NCBI RefSeq assembly: GCF_932294415.1
Contig: NC_065536.1
Coordinates: 55,243,854 to 55,307,853, forward strand
From: Quercus robur
Taxonomy: Eukaryota; Streptophyta; Magnoliopsida; Fagales; Fagaceae
Direction of reading: 5' to 3'
Length of the DNA: 64,000 nt
Shown here: piece after piece, positions 34,600 to 46,197 of the stretch
Layout: every line of letters starts with the position of its first letter
Position numbering within the stretch: position 1 is the stretch's first letter
Translations under genes and position numbers: made by a program
Notes under the pieces: generated by a model
The model's database searches: none
What the model was told of the DNA's origin: nothing
The model's input: the letters and a program-made list of their open reading frames with translations, nothing else

Positions 34600-36503
34600 T
34601 AAACAAAACCAAATTGAAGGGAATGCTTTGAGAATAGGTACCCAGAATCTAGTCTGCTATTATGATTTCTTTTGCACACCCATCATTTTTGCCCTTCTTT
34701 ATTCTAAATTCGTGTCCCACTTGGAGTTGGGGAGTGTTCAGTGTTCACATTCCAAATATTATAGCTGTGTTGGGCCAAATATAAAGGATTAATATCTAAA
34801 ATTGGTTTTAGTTCAAACAAGCTGACTAGCTTATATTCTTACCATCTTACCATCTTATGTGTGTATTCTTCTTTTACGGTGAGTATAAAGCCACGACACG
34901 ACAAATAACAGGTTGTGATAGTTTTATGTAAAAGTGATATACAAATTACAATTTGTCATCTTAATAGTTTTGAAATCATTTGTGTTTATAGCATGTTGGG
35001 AAGAGAATACCTTAAGAAAACTCCCATTGAGTAGTTAATGTAACATATATAGATATTACTTGGTCCAAAAATTTAAGCGAATGGGCATAAGTCCAATTAT
35101 GTTATATTAACCATTCATTTTTTTCATTAGTATCCAATGTGAGATTTCATTATTTAACCAAACACATTACTCACAACTCACTTAAACAACACTCACAAAC
35201 AAAAACAACAAAACTCACAAACAAAAACAAAAACCTCTCACAAACATCAGGCACACAAGCTCACAATTCCAAAGCCTTAAGATACCCAATAACTCTCTCA
35301 CACTAATAAACAAAAACTCTCAACGCATAACCACAAATATCTCTCAAGCTCAAGAATTTACTAAACTACTCTTTGAAGAAACCAACTCATGTTCTTTTAG
35401 GAATCTTCTTCTCTCTCCATGTGGGCGGATCCTTGGACAAAAGCCACAAAACCCTTTGCAACAATGTCTATTTATAAGGCTTCAATTCAATTTCTTGATG
35501 ACAAGAAATAGCCAATTACTTATTTCACAAGATAACTTTTTTCTTTCCATATTAATGAGAATCCTTATCTTCTACACCAAGGACAAACCTAAACCAAATT
35601 TAATTAGAAATTCGAAACAATATTTAACATAGCATTATTGATTCTTTTAAGTTGCTTTCCGTAGCCTGAAATCTGAAGCTAGTGCAAGGGTCAAAAGCTC
35701 AAAGCACTCAGTCCAAATAATGAACTTTTATTTTTTGGCTGCAGTGCAGATCAAAATTTTTGCAGGGGTTTTACTATCTTGGTTATATTTTTCCTGAACT
35801 GGAGTCAAATTTTTATTAGATTTGTACCTATATATATAATCATAATGTCTGTAAGTTGAAGCTGGGAGATGGGATAGTGGCATCCGGGAAAAGATAAAGC
35901 ATGTTTGCGTGTTTATAATAGGGCCGCAATGTATGTAAGTTACTTGATACATCCAACAGTTGGAGCCAAAGTTTCCCTTTTCTGACATCTTAATGCCTGC
36001 TTGGTTGCATTGACTCTAGAATGTGAGTTGAATGGCATGCATGAACAGCACGGTCACTTCAAAGTATCTATTCTATTTCTTTCTGTCTCCCTGAGGCTAT
36101 TCAGTTTTAAATTGGGATCATTCACATTTCACACCCAGATATGCATTATAGATAATACTGTAGAAAAAATCACCAAAAACACCCATATCTGATTATGAAT
36201 TCCTGTTCAAATTTTACCACATTGTCACAGTGTCATTTAAATATAGACTAAAAATACTTATTTTATTCTACCATTCGCTATTTGATATGACTGTTTGGAA
36301 CAAAATAATAAATATAGAATAAAAGAAGAATATTTAGATAGAGTTAAAGTGTAGCTGTGTAGGTGGCCAAAAGAATAACTCACACCACTACATCAGCCAC
36401 CCTATCCATTCCCTATTTTAGGATTGTGCTAATATAGGAAAGAAAGTATTGTTAATTCCCCAAATTAGTATTTTATTGTTTTTGTATCTTGGTAATTGTG
36501 ATA
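34600..36503. other. Spacer with LTR-like traces, no supported gene
   Basis: CAATGTGAGATTTCATTATT and nearby CTCACAAACAAAAACA repeats around 35130-35240 have an LTR-leader look, but no pair was found. The 86-codon minus-strand frame at 35728-35988 is unrecognised. Confidence 0.35.
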
Positions 36504-36512
36504 AAGAAAGAA

Positions 36513-36776
36513 GGGATAATTACACATAACCCACCTGTGGTTAGGGCGAAAATCACTTTGCCTACCCGTGGTTTGAAAAGTATCACTTAACCCACCTGTG
36601 GTATGTTTCCGTCAATCTCCGTAACCCATCTCAAGCCCAGCCGTTACAAAAACACATCTTAACACCAAAACACAACATAACGCGAATCAAAACACCCAAA
36701 ACTCAGAAACTTTTCAAGGGAGAGACTTGTGGTGAGATCAACGTGTTCTTCATGGTTTTTATATCTCTTTTTCAGC
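36513..36776 (+). repeat. Left terminal inverted repeat of the Mutator-like element
   Basis: Inverted partner of 38064-38327. Contains ACCCACCTGTGG twice (about 36529 and 36589). Confidence 0.93.
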
Positions 36777-37220
36777 ATCACTCACCCGCAAATCCCTACT
36801 CTCTTTCAGTTTCATGGGGTTTTCTCGCAGACCCATTTCGCATTCCACCTGAATTCCCACAAACCCAGTTCAGATTAGTGGGTTTCGTACTTGTTCTTCG
36901 TGCCACTCTTACTCTCACCAGTTGAGTTCTAGCCATGGAGCCGATTTTAAGAATTTGGGCCGTTTTGAAATGCGATTTGGGCAACTGGGTTTTGATCATT
37001 TTCTAGTTTCTACAGTTTCGAATGGTGGGTCGGGTGGCTATGGAGGTTCTGGTGGCTATGGGCAACTGGGTTTTTTTTTTCAATTCGAGGAGTTAGCCAA
37101 AGGGTTGAGGGAGGCAATGGGGAAAACTTCTATCTTTCTTTTCTCTCTATTGTGAACCCATAACCACTGGCCATCGTGATTTTTGCAAAAAAAAAAAAAA
37201 ATAATAATAAAGCACACCCA

Positions 37221-37905
37221 TGAATCTGTAGTAAGGTTGATCTGGTGAACCTATACCAGTAACTTAATTCGATAGTAACCCATCAAAAGCAAAAGTGATT
37301 TATAATGGAATAAACCAGCTGCCTAGATTGAAAAAGAAAAAAAGAAAAGAAACTTGCAATAACATACAAAGAGATTCTCAATCAATACCTCATATCTGAA
37401 TTTGTAAAAAATCAATATATTCCCAATCAGATCTGCTAAAGAGAAAGGAGGTAAGATATAAAAAATAAAAAATAAAAAAAAGAAGCAAAGCCCAAATTCA
37501 AGTGCCCAACTTTTAGTGATACACACATTTGAAAACCTTCCATATGATATTTATGCCAAATGAAAAGAAAGAAGAAACCATTTACAATCAATCAAAAAGA
37601 TATGAACTTTCTTATGACATTTGCCAAAATGAAATTATAAAATATTAATACTTTGTCCTTCAGCATTACAAGTGCCTAAAAGTTATAAAACATATAGCAG
37701 GAAAAAAGGCCAGATATGGTTTCATAAGTAGAAAAAATAGAATCTATATTTTCCAAGATAACTGGTTTTTGTCAGAAGATAGTGGCAGACCATACCCATT
37801 AGGAATATCTCTATTTCCCATTAAGTTAGTATATGAAGGATCATCTATTTCTGGAATGTAGGGGGGTTTCTTTTCCACAAGAATATCTTTGTATCAAAAA
37901 AAAAA
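37221..37905 (+). mobile_element. Poly(A)-ended retroposon nested in the Mutator-like element
   Basis: AATAAAGCACACCCA occurs at 37206-37220 and 37906-37920. The 685 bp between the copies end in TTTGTATC followed by an A-run. A 15-bp direct repeat plus a 3' A-tail is the mark of LINE-type retroposition. The insert has no coding frame and no recognised LINE or SINE core. Confidence 0.68.
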
Positions 37906-38063
37906 AATAAAGCACACCCAAATGCAAAAACCAACAAAACCCACAAATGGTGACACAAAATCACCAAATGGAGAGCCTCAACTCATTAATGGCGAGAAAA
38001 TTTGTAACCACTTATGGAGAGCCAGAACCATCGTGATGAGATGAAACCACCGGGTCAGGACAG

Positions 38064-38327
38064 GCTGAAAAAGAGATATAAAAACCACGAAGAACACGTT
38101 GATCTCACCACAAGTCTCTCTCTTGAAAAGTTTCTGAGTTTTAGGTGTTTTGATTCGCGTTATGTTGTGTTTTGGTGTTAAGAGGTGTTTTTGTAACGGC
38201 TGGGCTTGAGGTGGGTTACGGAGATTGACGGAAACATACCACAGGTGGGTTAAGTGATACTTTTCAAACCACGGGTAGGTAAAGTGATTTTCACCCTAAC
38301 CACAGGTGGGTTATGTGTAATTATCCC
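38064..38327 (-). repeat. Right terminal inverted repeat of the Mutator-like element
   Basis: Inverted partner of 36513-36776, same length. Confidence 0.93.
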
Positions 38328-38349
38328 AAGAAAGAATGAAGAGTGAGAA

Positions 38350-38350
38350 A

Positions 38351-38389
<39 letters not shown>

Positions 38390-38390
38390 T
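38350..38390. repeat. AAT microsatellite
   Basis: About 13 uninterrupted AAT units just outside the Mutator-like element. Confidence 0.9.
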
Positions 38391-38415
38391 ATATCTAAAT
38401 GAATATGGTTTAAAT

Positions 38416-38613
38416 TAAGAGTAATGTTATATATACAAATTATTTTACAATATTTTTACAAACTGTTGATGTGATTTTAGTGTTTTCCAAATAGCTATTG
38501 TAAGTAAAAATGTGATGTTAATGATGAACCCATATTAAAACTAGTAAGAATTTGCCACATTAGCAGTTTGTAAAAATGTTGTAAAATAGTTTGTGTTTGT
38601 AACTTTACTCTTA
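38416..38613. mobile_element. MITE of the AATGCTAGA / TACAAA family (copy 3)
   Basis: The ends TAAGAGTAATGTTATATATA and GTTTGTAACTTTACTCTTA are inverted copies. The inner TTTTTACAAACTGTTGATGT and GCAGTTTGTAAAAATGTTGT also face each other. This is the best preserved of three. Confidence 0.68.
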
Positions 38614-39073
38614 TATTAAAGAATCTAATATGTATGAAAAGGAAAATAAGGTAGCTAAAATAGGAAAAGTAGGCTTTTATCCGATAATATGGAGAACATT
38701 TTTGGTAAGCTAATACCAATACTTGAGAGAATAAACAATGAGATGTAGGGTGTATTGTTAAAGTAGTTAAGTAAAATAAACAGAATAGCTTTTGGGGATG
38801 GAAAATGAATTTTTTTGGGCATTTTGAGATGTGAATTCTAGAATAATTGTACCCACACGCACAAGAAATATGAAGAAGAGGTGTGATTGTTAGCCCAAGT
38901 GACAGGCTTGGCTCTAGGATAATGTGGCATACTTTAAGAGGCCTTGAATCCAAGTTCTTGGATTTGATGTTGGTGGCTCAACTTGTGGAACCTGGAATCG
39001 GTAGCTAGTAAGGAGAAATGATTGGTATAATTAGTTGCTAGTAGGAGCAAGAAGCTGGGATACAACTACGCTT

Positions 39074-40080
39074 AGGGCGAAAATGGGAAACTAACCATAA
39101 CTTTCCAACTATATAGTTAGTAGTCAATGTTTTCAAACTATATTTTTTACTAGCATCTCGAGTTTAAGAGACTTGATTTTGGACTATAAAGACTCGATTT
39201 CCATGGTCTAATCACGTCCCATGTGGCATCTTTTTCCACGTGGTGACCACCTGGAAACCGAGTCTCTAAGACTTGATTTATAAACCAAAAAAAATTTTAA
39301 AAAATTTTAAGTCTCAAGTCTCTCATGTACAAGCCGAAAAACCAAAAAAAAAAAAAAAAAAAAACAATTAGATTAGAGAGAGAGAGACAATCAGATCAAA
39401 GAGAGAGAGAGAGAGAGAAAGAATCTAGAGAAAGAGCTCACCTCACCAGTGCGGAATGGGGCTCGCGCAGCCTGGGGCTCATGCGGCCTGGGGCTCGCGC
39501 GGACTGGGTCTCGTGCGGCCTGGTCTCGTGCGGCCTGGGGCGCGACCTGATCCAGTCAACCCACAGCCACCCCAAACTCCAAATAGACAGAAGTTAAAGA
39601 AACCACAGTAGAGAAAGGGAGTGAGACGGATCTGGTTGTGGATGGTTACAAATTTGGTGGTTGCGGTGGTGTTTTTGTTTCTTGGATTGAAGCATGAGAA
39701 AGACCGAGAGAGAAGGAGTGAGACAAGAAGAAGAAGAAAGAGAAGAGAGCAGCCTTTTTGGCTTTCTTTTCTTCTTCGGCTTCTTTCTTTTTTATTTCTG
39801 GCTCTGATTTCTTTGTTGGTGCTATTGTTCTTTTTTACTTTCATGTTTGGGTCTAGGCTTATAAATTGAGTCTTAGAGACTCGATTTCCAGGTGGCCGCC
39901 ACGTGGGAAAAGTGCCAACTCAGACCCGATTAGAACATGAAAATCGATCCTCAAAGACTCGATTTATAGGTTCTAAATCGAGTCTCTTAGACTCAAGATG
40001 CTAGTAAAAAATATAGTTTGAAAACATTGACTGCTAACTATATAGTTGGAAAATTATGGTTAGTTTCCCATTTTGGCCCT
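39074..40080. mobile_element. Second long-inverted-repeat element (about 1.0 kb)
   Basis: The left 39074-39286 and right 39857-40080 ends are inverted copies of about 215-225 bp. They start AGGGC(G/C)AAAATGGGAAAC and contain repeated AGACTCGATTT words. No clear target duplication was found. The interior has GA-rich sequence and a GC-rich tandem array; predicted short proteins are low complexity. Probably a non-autonomous Mutator-like or fold-back element. Confidence 0.82.
39455..39550 (+). repeat. GC-rich tandem array inside the fold-back element
   Basis: Units of about 14-19 bp such as GGGGCTCGCGC, GCCTGGGGCTCATGCG and GGTCTCGTGCGGCCT repeat about six times in an otherwise AT-rich region. 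Confidence 0.8.
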
Positions 40081-43000
40081 TACTTAGAACTTGAGGGGGG
40101 GGGGGGGGTTTGTAAGGGTAAATAATGTACCTCAACTATTCTTACCAGTGAATTTGTGTGGTGCTATAGGTCTCGAAAAGGTTTTTACTTGTTGTGGGCT
40201 TTTCTCTCTATAAACACTTAATGGTGTTTTGGTCCGTTGGTTATTGGGATTGGCTGTTTGTTGTGTATATCCATGCAATTAATTAACTGGACTTAGTTGT
40301 GAAATTTACTTAAAATTGGTAATTAGTTGTAATTGGAGTGGTCTAAACTTGTGTTTTTCATATTGGTTCAGGTGGATTAAGATATTCTATAGTTCTTAGA
40401 TAATTCAATCATGAAGTTCCTAAAATCCTATCAATCTGTTTTGAAGTGGATGGGTTAAGTTTTGAAACATCATCAACAATTTGAATATATGCCAAAATAA
40501 TAACAGTCAACATTTAATTAACTGTTGATGATGTTGCCAAATCCAATTGATTTGTTTCAAAATAGATGGATTGAATGGAATTTTATGAGCACCATGATGG
40601 AGTTGTCCTGAAATCTTTGACGAGCTTGTGGCTGCTGCTGCTACTACTACTATGTATCTAATCTCCACCCAAAAAAAGGTTTTGAGATGCAAATTCCAAT
40701 TAAACAAGACTCATATCTACTTACCTTAAAAGCTGGTTGACTAAAAACTTTATTTATATTGACTTAAAGACAACATGACTAGACCCATTTCTTCTAATGG
40801 CTTGAGAACCCCACAAGGAAGAACCAAAGGTGAGCTTTTTAGGACCCAATTCCTAGAAACCTTGAAAAAGATGTCCAACTGAGAATGTGAAAGAGTAAAT
40901 GAGGATAATTACCCACATTTAAGTGGGGGCTGTGGGCTTGTATTTCAAATGGTTGAAAAGCAATTAAGAAGTTTGTCATGATGACATAGTTGTAATTTCC
41001 TGACTTCTTTTTTTTGAGCCGCTAATTTAGTCAATGAGCTTCAATTCAAAGTCTAAAAGAACCTTTCACAAACTTTTGCATTATCATCCGATCCCACTTA
41101 GAAGAGAATGTCTGTGAAGTGTCTAGATGAGGAACATAGATTTCAAAGAAAGTCATATTAGTTTATGCAATTCTTTACTTGGTCGTTAACACTATATGAA
41201 ACAAGCAAATTACTTGAAATAGTAAATGTAAATTACAATTCCATTTTTTGTAAAATCAACCAAAGTAAAAGATTAAAAAGAAAAGTTAACCTATCATGGA
41301 ACAAAGACACATGTAGATTGCATTTCTTGTTAGACCAGCATCTGGCTAGGCATCTGATTTTTTAGAATTTAAGTTTAAAAAGTGGAATCGTATTAAAGTG
41401 AATTCCACTTAGACCCGACATAAAAAGAAGAGAATAGAATCATTATAAAGGGTGGTAGTAGTGTATGTAGGGCTTAAATGATCAATTCAGAACCACTAGT
41501 GAACACCAACTTTTGTTCATGAAATAGTATTACGACCATTATTCTCTCTCTCTCATGTGTACATGATTGATTATTCTATATGGAAGGGTTCATTGATCTT
41601 CATCCTCCTGTGATGTGTGTCATATTTTAATGCAAAAGGGTCTTGAAAGAGCAAAAAAAGAGCCACATGAAAGGCTTGCAAGCATGGTAGACTAATGTTA
41701 AGCAATGATTTTGTCTCTAAGAGGCATGGTCACCTTTCCTAATTGAATGAGGGTAAGAAGTAAATCCCAATGGGTTTTTCACAGCCAAAAACAAAAGATA
41801 AAAAAAATCCTAAAAGGGTTTGCAAATAAAGGGACATAGCCAGTGAAAGATGTCGCTGACTGTTCTTTAATCCAACAGGGTTTGTGCATAAGCCATGATT
41901 TAGGGGGGTGGAAATTGTTGGAGATGAATTTCCTTAGGCACTCTTTTTAATTAGGTACGTAAGTGTAACATCCTCAAGGCATAATCTCATGGGTCACATT
42001 GCTAATACATCATTATGTTCATCATGATGATGTTGCTCGAACCAAATACACAATCTGAACTCTAGCTTCTTGGCATGGCTTGCTATGGGGACAACATATG
42101 ATGATTAATCATATGTTTCATTCATTAGCTGCACATGTACATGTGTCTTGTTACCAAATATGTAAGAGATATATAATGTTCAAGTCATCGTCCCTCGTTG
42201 TCAATCAGCCATATACGTCTTTTTTGTTCATAGATCATAATCAGCAACATATGTCTTGACATCTGTTTAAATGATCTTAATTCATCTTTTAGAATAGAAT
42301 GTAGAACTTTTAAAAGTAACACCTTACTCATTTTTAAAGGTATAAAGTAATGTAAAACTAATGAAAATATCATATTTTTCAAGCTACAATGTAGATCTTA
42401 TAAGGTGAGTTTTTGAATTTTACTATAAGATATAAATCAAATTATTATTATTAAATCATTGAAATGTGTCTTGATGAATAGTGAAATTTAGTATTAGTGA
42501 CTCAAACCGGTAGTTAGTTTGGATAATAATGGGAAAAGTTTGGTACATAGCTTTATTACCTAACCAAATCTTATAATGTTCCATTTGTTTGACGAGATTT
42601 CATATGATGGAATATTTTGGTAAGCATAAAACTTTTTCCGAAATTGATGGAAAATAACTCAAAAATGCCAAAAACGTTTTTCACTTTGAGAAATAAGAAC
42701 ATTTTCCACCATTCCCTTAGTTATGCCCTCACCTCTTCCATTATCTTTTGTTGCTGACACTAATATTATCGCAGCCACATTTAGCATGGCCATCACCCTT
42801 CATGTTGCTGTTACCACCACCATTGACGTTGTTACCACCCTTGCCATTGCTACCACCATCCAACCGCCACTACCACCATACAATCATCAATTCATCATCG
42901 CCACTACTACTACATTTACGGAAAATATTAATGATTTTTTGTGTGAATTAACAAAATAAGAAAATTTTGGATTATTTTCAAAATCACACCCAAAAGTAGG

Positions 43001-43553
43001 AAAACAAGCCATTTTTTCCACCAAAAAAAAAAAAAAACCACTAACAACATTTCCTGAAAAGAATATTTTCCACAAAATCAAAGAAGCTTTTAGTATGGAT
43101 TTGAGCTCAATTTCTAAAATCCGTAGGAAATTGGATTTTTAGGCCTTCATACTTGAAACTAACCCTATTATATACGTTAATTACTAAAAAAAACTATAAA
43201 ATAATAGCTATGGAAATTCAAGATTTTCTGTAATGCTTACCCATTACTTCTCTATCTCCATTTCTCATATTTTCCCCTTATACAAAAAAATTAATATGAC
43301 ATAAATTATTTAAATTTAAATTTTAGTTTCACCTCTTATTTTTTTTTAAAAATGCTTTGCTTCCTAAGGTTGCTATTTTTAAATTGTTTTTTCTTGAATT
43401 AATTGCCATCTAACCAATCTAAATATTTTCAAATACAATTTTTTTTTTAATATAAGAAAGTAGTGTCACAACCTTTGACTAGACTATTCGACTCTTTACT
43501 CATAAGACACTCTAGAAACCACATGCACCAACAGTATGGTGGATTGAATCTGT
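40081..43553. other. Gene-poor spacer
   Basis: No supportable gene. There is a G-run at about 40095-40108 and a Ser/Thr/Pro low-complexity frame at 42723-42959 made of CCACCAC-type repeats. Other open frames lack recognisable domains. Confidence 0.4.
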
Positions 43554-43556
43554 AAA

Positions 43557-45280
43557 GTTGTGATTTCCAACTATATTGTGTTGGCTTTATTTCTGTGCCA
43601 AATTTGATTGTAATTTCTTCAATCACTTTTCCTGTATGTATGTGGGTTTATCTGTAAGGGATGATTGTGAGAGATCGGTGAAGAATCAAGCTTCAAAAGT
43701 CGAATTAGTGGATTTTGCGACTGGCTTGCGAGTAGCTCGCGAGAAGCAACTCGTGAAAAGGCCATGTGTGTAGCACATGATTGGAAGATGAAGAGTCGTG
43801 CTAAACTGTCAATTTAGCGACTGTCTCGTGAGGAAGGCCAACTTGCGAAAGTTTCTGTTTGGCAAAAAATTGTGTTTTGTTTTACCAAGTCTTTACCCAC
43901 ACTATATATACCCTCATTACCCACAAATTGTAAGGAGTAGGGGTGTTCGCAGTGCAGTGCGGTTTTGGGTCATTTTTAGCACCGCATTTTGCGATGCAGT
44001 TTAGTTAAAACCATATCTGCACTGCACCTTATTTTTGCGGTTACATGTGCGGTGCGGTGTGGTGCGATGCGGTTTACAGTTTAGCCAAAACCATAATTAC
44101 ACCGTACCTCATTTTTGCGGTCACATATGCTATGTGGTGTATAAGATGCAGTTTGAATGATTTGAAATTGGTATATATTTCAAATTTTCTGCTTTTTCTA
44201 CCCAGCCCAAAACTAATTTTCCCTTTATTTTGGTCCAAGTTTTAAACTATTGAGCTAGTTTTTCTTTATTTTGGACTAGCTTTCTTAATCAACATTTGCT
44301 AGGGTTATTAAACTTTTTTTTTGTTTTGTTTTGAAAACTAGGGTTATTAAACTATTAATAATATATTTAAATTTAAAATAATTAAATATATTAATATATA
44401 GAGAGGGTGCAGTGTGGTGCGGTTTGTGTGGTTTTCTTATTATAAAACCGCAAACTGCACTGCACCATGCGGTGTGGTGCGGTGCGGTTATGCTATTTTA
44501 TGGGCGGTTTTGGTGCGGTTTGTGCAGTTTATGCGGTTTGGTGAACACCCCTAGTAAGGAGTGTTTTTTTTAGAGAGAAAACCCTAGAAAATACACTTGA
44601 GAGTTAGAGATTGTTATATCCACAATCATCTACACATTTCCTTGTGGTTTTCCTCAACTCCTACCTCTCCATCTCTAGATCTTTGAGAGGTTGCTAGCCC
44701 AAACACTTACCACACCCATTCTGAGTATAAAGTGAGATTTTGGTGTTGTCGAAAAGTATTGGAATGAGCCATTCATTGGCGGATGCAATTGGGTTGAATT
44801 GCGGGATCTAATAAGTTAGAGAAGACAAGACTTCGATAAGTCTGTTGATAGAAAGAGCTTGGAAGGCTCAAGTACATGGGGGTAGATTAGGCTTGGACGG
44901 TTTTTTGTTATTCGTGTACTCCAATTTTATTATCTAGTGGATCGATTTCGACTTGAAGGGTTGCGGAGAGGTTTTTAGCCAAGTTTTTTGGTTTCCTCTT
45001 TGATAACACGTCTCAGTATTATCTTGTGTTTACATCTTTCTTCCCCACTCTTTAAACTTTCATTTTATTGTTGATGATGGATGAATATGGCTTAGGGAAG
45101 TGTTATTGGTTCATTGCGCTTATTTACTCTTGTTCTGCACTTAGTTTAAGTTAGAGTAAAAGTAATCTAGTCGTAATTTTTAATTGGAGGTCTGAACAAG
45201 CTCTTGGATTTTACTACAAATCCGAGCTTTCAGAATCTAAGACCTTTCGGTTTATGTCACATCCTAGACTAGTGAGCTCA
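43557..45280 (+). mobile_element. Probable LTR-retrotransposon LTR or solo LTR, interrupted by a hAT element
   Basis: Non-coding sequence with leader-like content: GAGAGAAAACCCTAGAAAA, CTTGGAAGGCTCAAGTACAT, GGTTTCCTCTTTGATAACAC and CTTGTGTTTACATCTTTC. These resemble LTRs of plant Copia elements as I remember them. No second LTR, primer-binding site or coding domain is in the window, and both borders are uncertain. Confidence 0.35.
43938..44553. mobile_element. Non-autonomous hAT element with perfect 8-bp duplication
   Basis: TAGGGGTGTTC and GAACACCCCTA form the ends. GTAAGGAG is present on both sides (43930-43937 and 44554-44561). Both subterminal regions are packed with GTGCGGT/GCGGTTT words, the kind of multi-copy subterminal motif that hAT transposases bind. 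616 bp with an AT-rich centre and no transposase. Confidence 0.93.
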
Positions 45281-45811
45281 CCACCTGAACACCTTATCGG
45301 GGTAATTATAATGTTTTTTTATAGATAAAATCTTGAAGAAAGTAAAATGACTTTCGCGTTATAACTTCTAAAATTGGTTAAGATCATATTTAATTATATA
45401 AATTGGAATAGAATTTTTTTAGTTTCCACTTTTCCATTTCCAAAATTACCTTTATTGTTTAGTTCATAAGGATTTTCTTAAAACCAAAAATTAAAAATTT
45501 TATTAGTAAATAGTTGAAAGAAAAATTAGAATAATTTTTTTAATGAGGGGTGAAATAGTTAAATTGAAAAATCTCTTTAACATATCGAAGTTGAGCTACA
45601 ATAATCTCTTTAATCGTGGCTTTAGCACACTAATAGTCCATCCCTTTGTTGTACATTAGTTCAACTCAATAGTCCAGTTTCCAAATGCTTTAAACATGGG
45701 CCCCGTTGGTACATACTAGCCCAGAGTTAACAAATATGGGTATTTACGCTATGATCAGTAAGGCCCATTTACTAATCTGATTTTCATTCGTAATTGAACT
45801 GCAAAGTGGCA

Positions 45812-45915
45812 CAAGATGTTGATTGGAATTTTGGTGGAGGTTGGATTTGAATCCTAGATCTCATGTTTGATAATAAGAGATTTTTTTGGTTGAGTTAATT
45901 AGAACCAACTTGGTA
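45812..45915 (-). mobile_element. SINE head fragment, minus strand
   Basis: On the minus strand, GGTTCTAATTAACTCAACC and AGATCTAGGATTCAAATCC occupy box A and box B positions, followed by ACCTCCACC. No tail was found. Confidence 0.45.
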
Positions 45916-46150
45916 CTTCAAACTTTGATGGAAACATTTTGCAATTTTTTATTATTATTTCCTAAGAGCATTTCCATCCCATTATGCAAAAAAAATAAAT
46001 AAATAAATAAAAATTTGCTTCACTAAAAAACCGCTTTATCTATTTTACCTAATCACTTTAACCATACATCCCACATCTTATTTTTTACTATTCAATACGT
46101 CGTATAAAATAATCTAAATAACAATTTTTATATCATATTTAACACCAGCA

Positions 46151-46154
<4 letters not shown>

Positions 46155-46195
<41 letters not shown>
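46155..46195. repeat. GA microsatellite
   Basis: About 20 uninterrupted GA units. Confidence 0.95.

Positions 46196-46197
<2 letters not shown>

Larger units (their letters stand above)
36513..38327. mobile_element. Mutator-like element with 264-bp terminal inverted repeats
   Basis: The left 36513-36776 and right 38064-38327 ends are inverted copies of equal length with about 7 mismatches (about 97% identity by hand). They begin GGGATAATTACACATAACC. A perfect 9-bp direct repeat AAGAAAGAA flanks the element (36504-36512 and 38328-38336). Long inverted ends with a 9-bp duplication define Mutator-like elements. No transposase is present; the interior holds short frames, a GGSGGYGGSGGYG-coding patch at about 37021-37060, and a nested poly(A) insertion. 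Possibly a Pack-MULE carrying gene pieces, but no source gene was recognised. Confidence 0.93.

Noticed and set aside
35728-35988. 86-codon frame on the minus strand
   Set aside because: No recognised content and no link to the possible exon at 34442.
38495-38953. 152-codon open frame on the minus strand
   Set aside because: It overlaps a MITE copy, has no recognisable domain, and its composition is AT-driven. No neighbouring exon or promoter signal.
39479-39844. 121-codon minus frame and overlapping plus frames
   Set aside because: They lie inside the inverted-repeat element and read through its GC-rich array and GA-rich tracts, so they are low-complexity products.
42723-42959. Thr/Pro/Ala-rich frames in two phases
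   Set aside because: Encoded by CCACCAC/ATCATC-like simple sequence; both phases look equally open.
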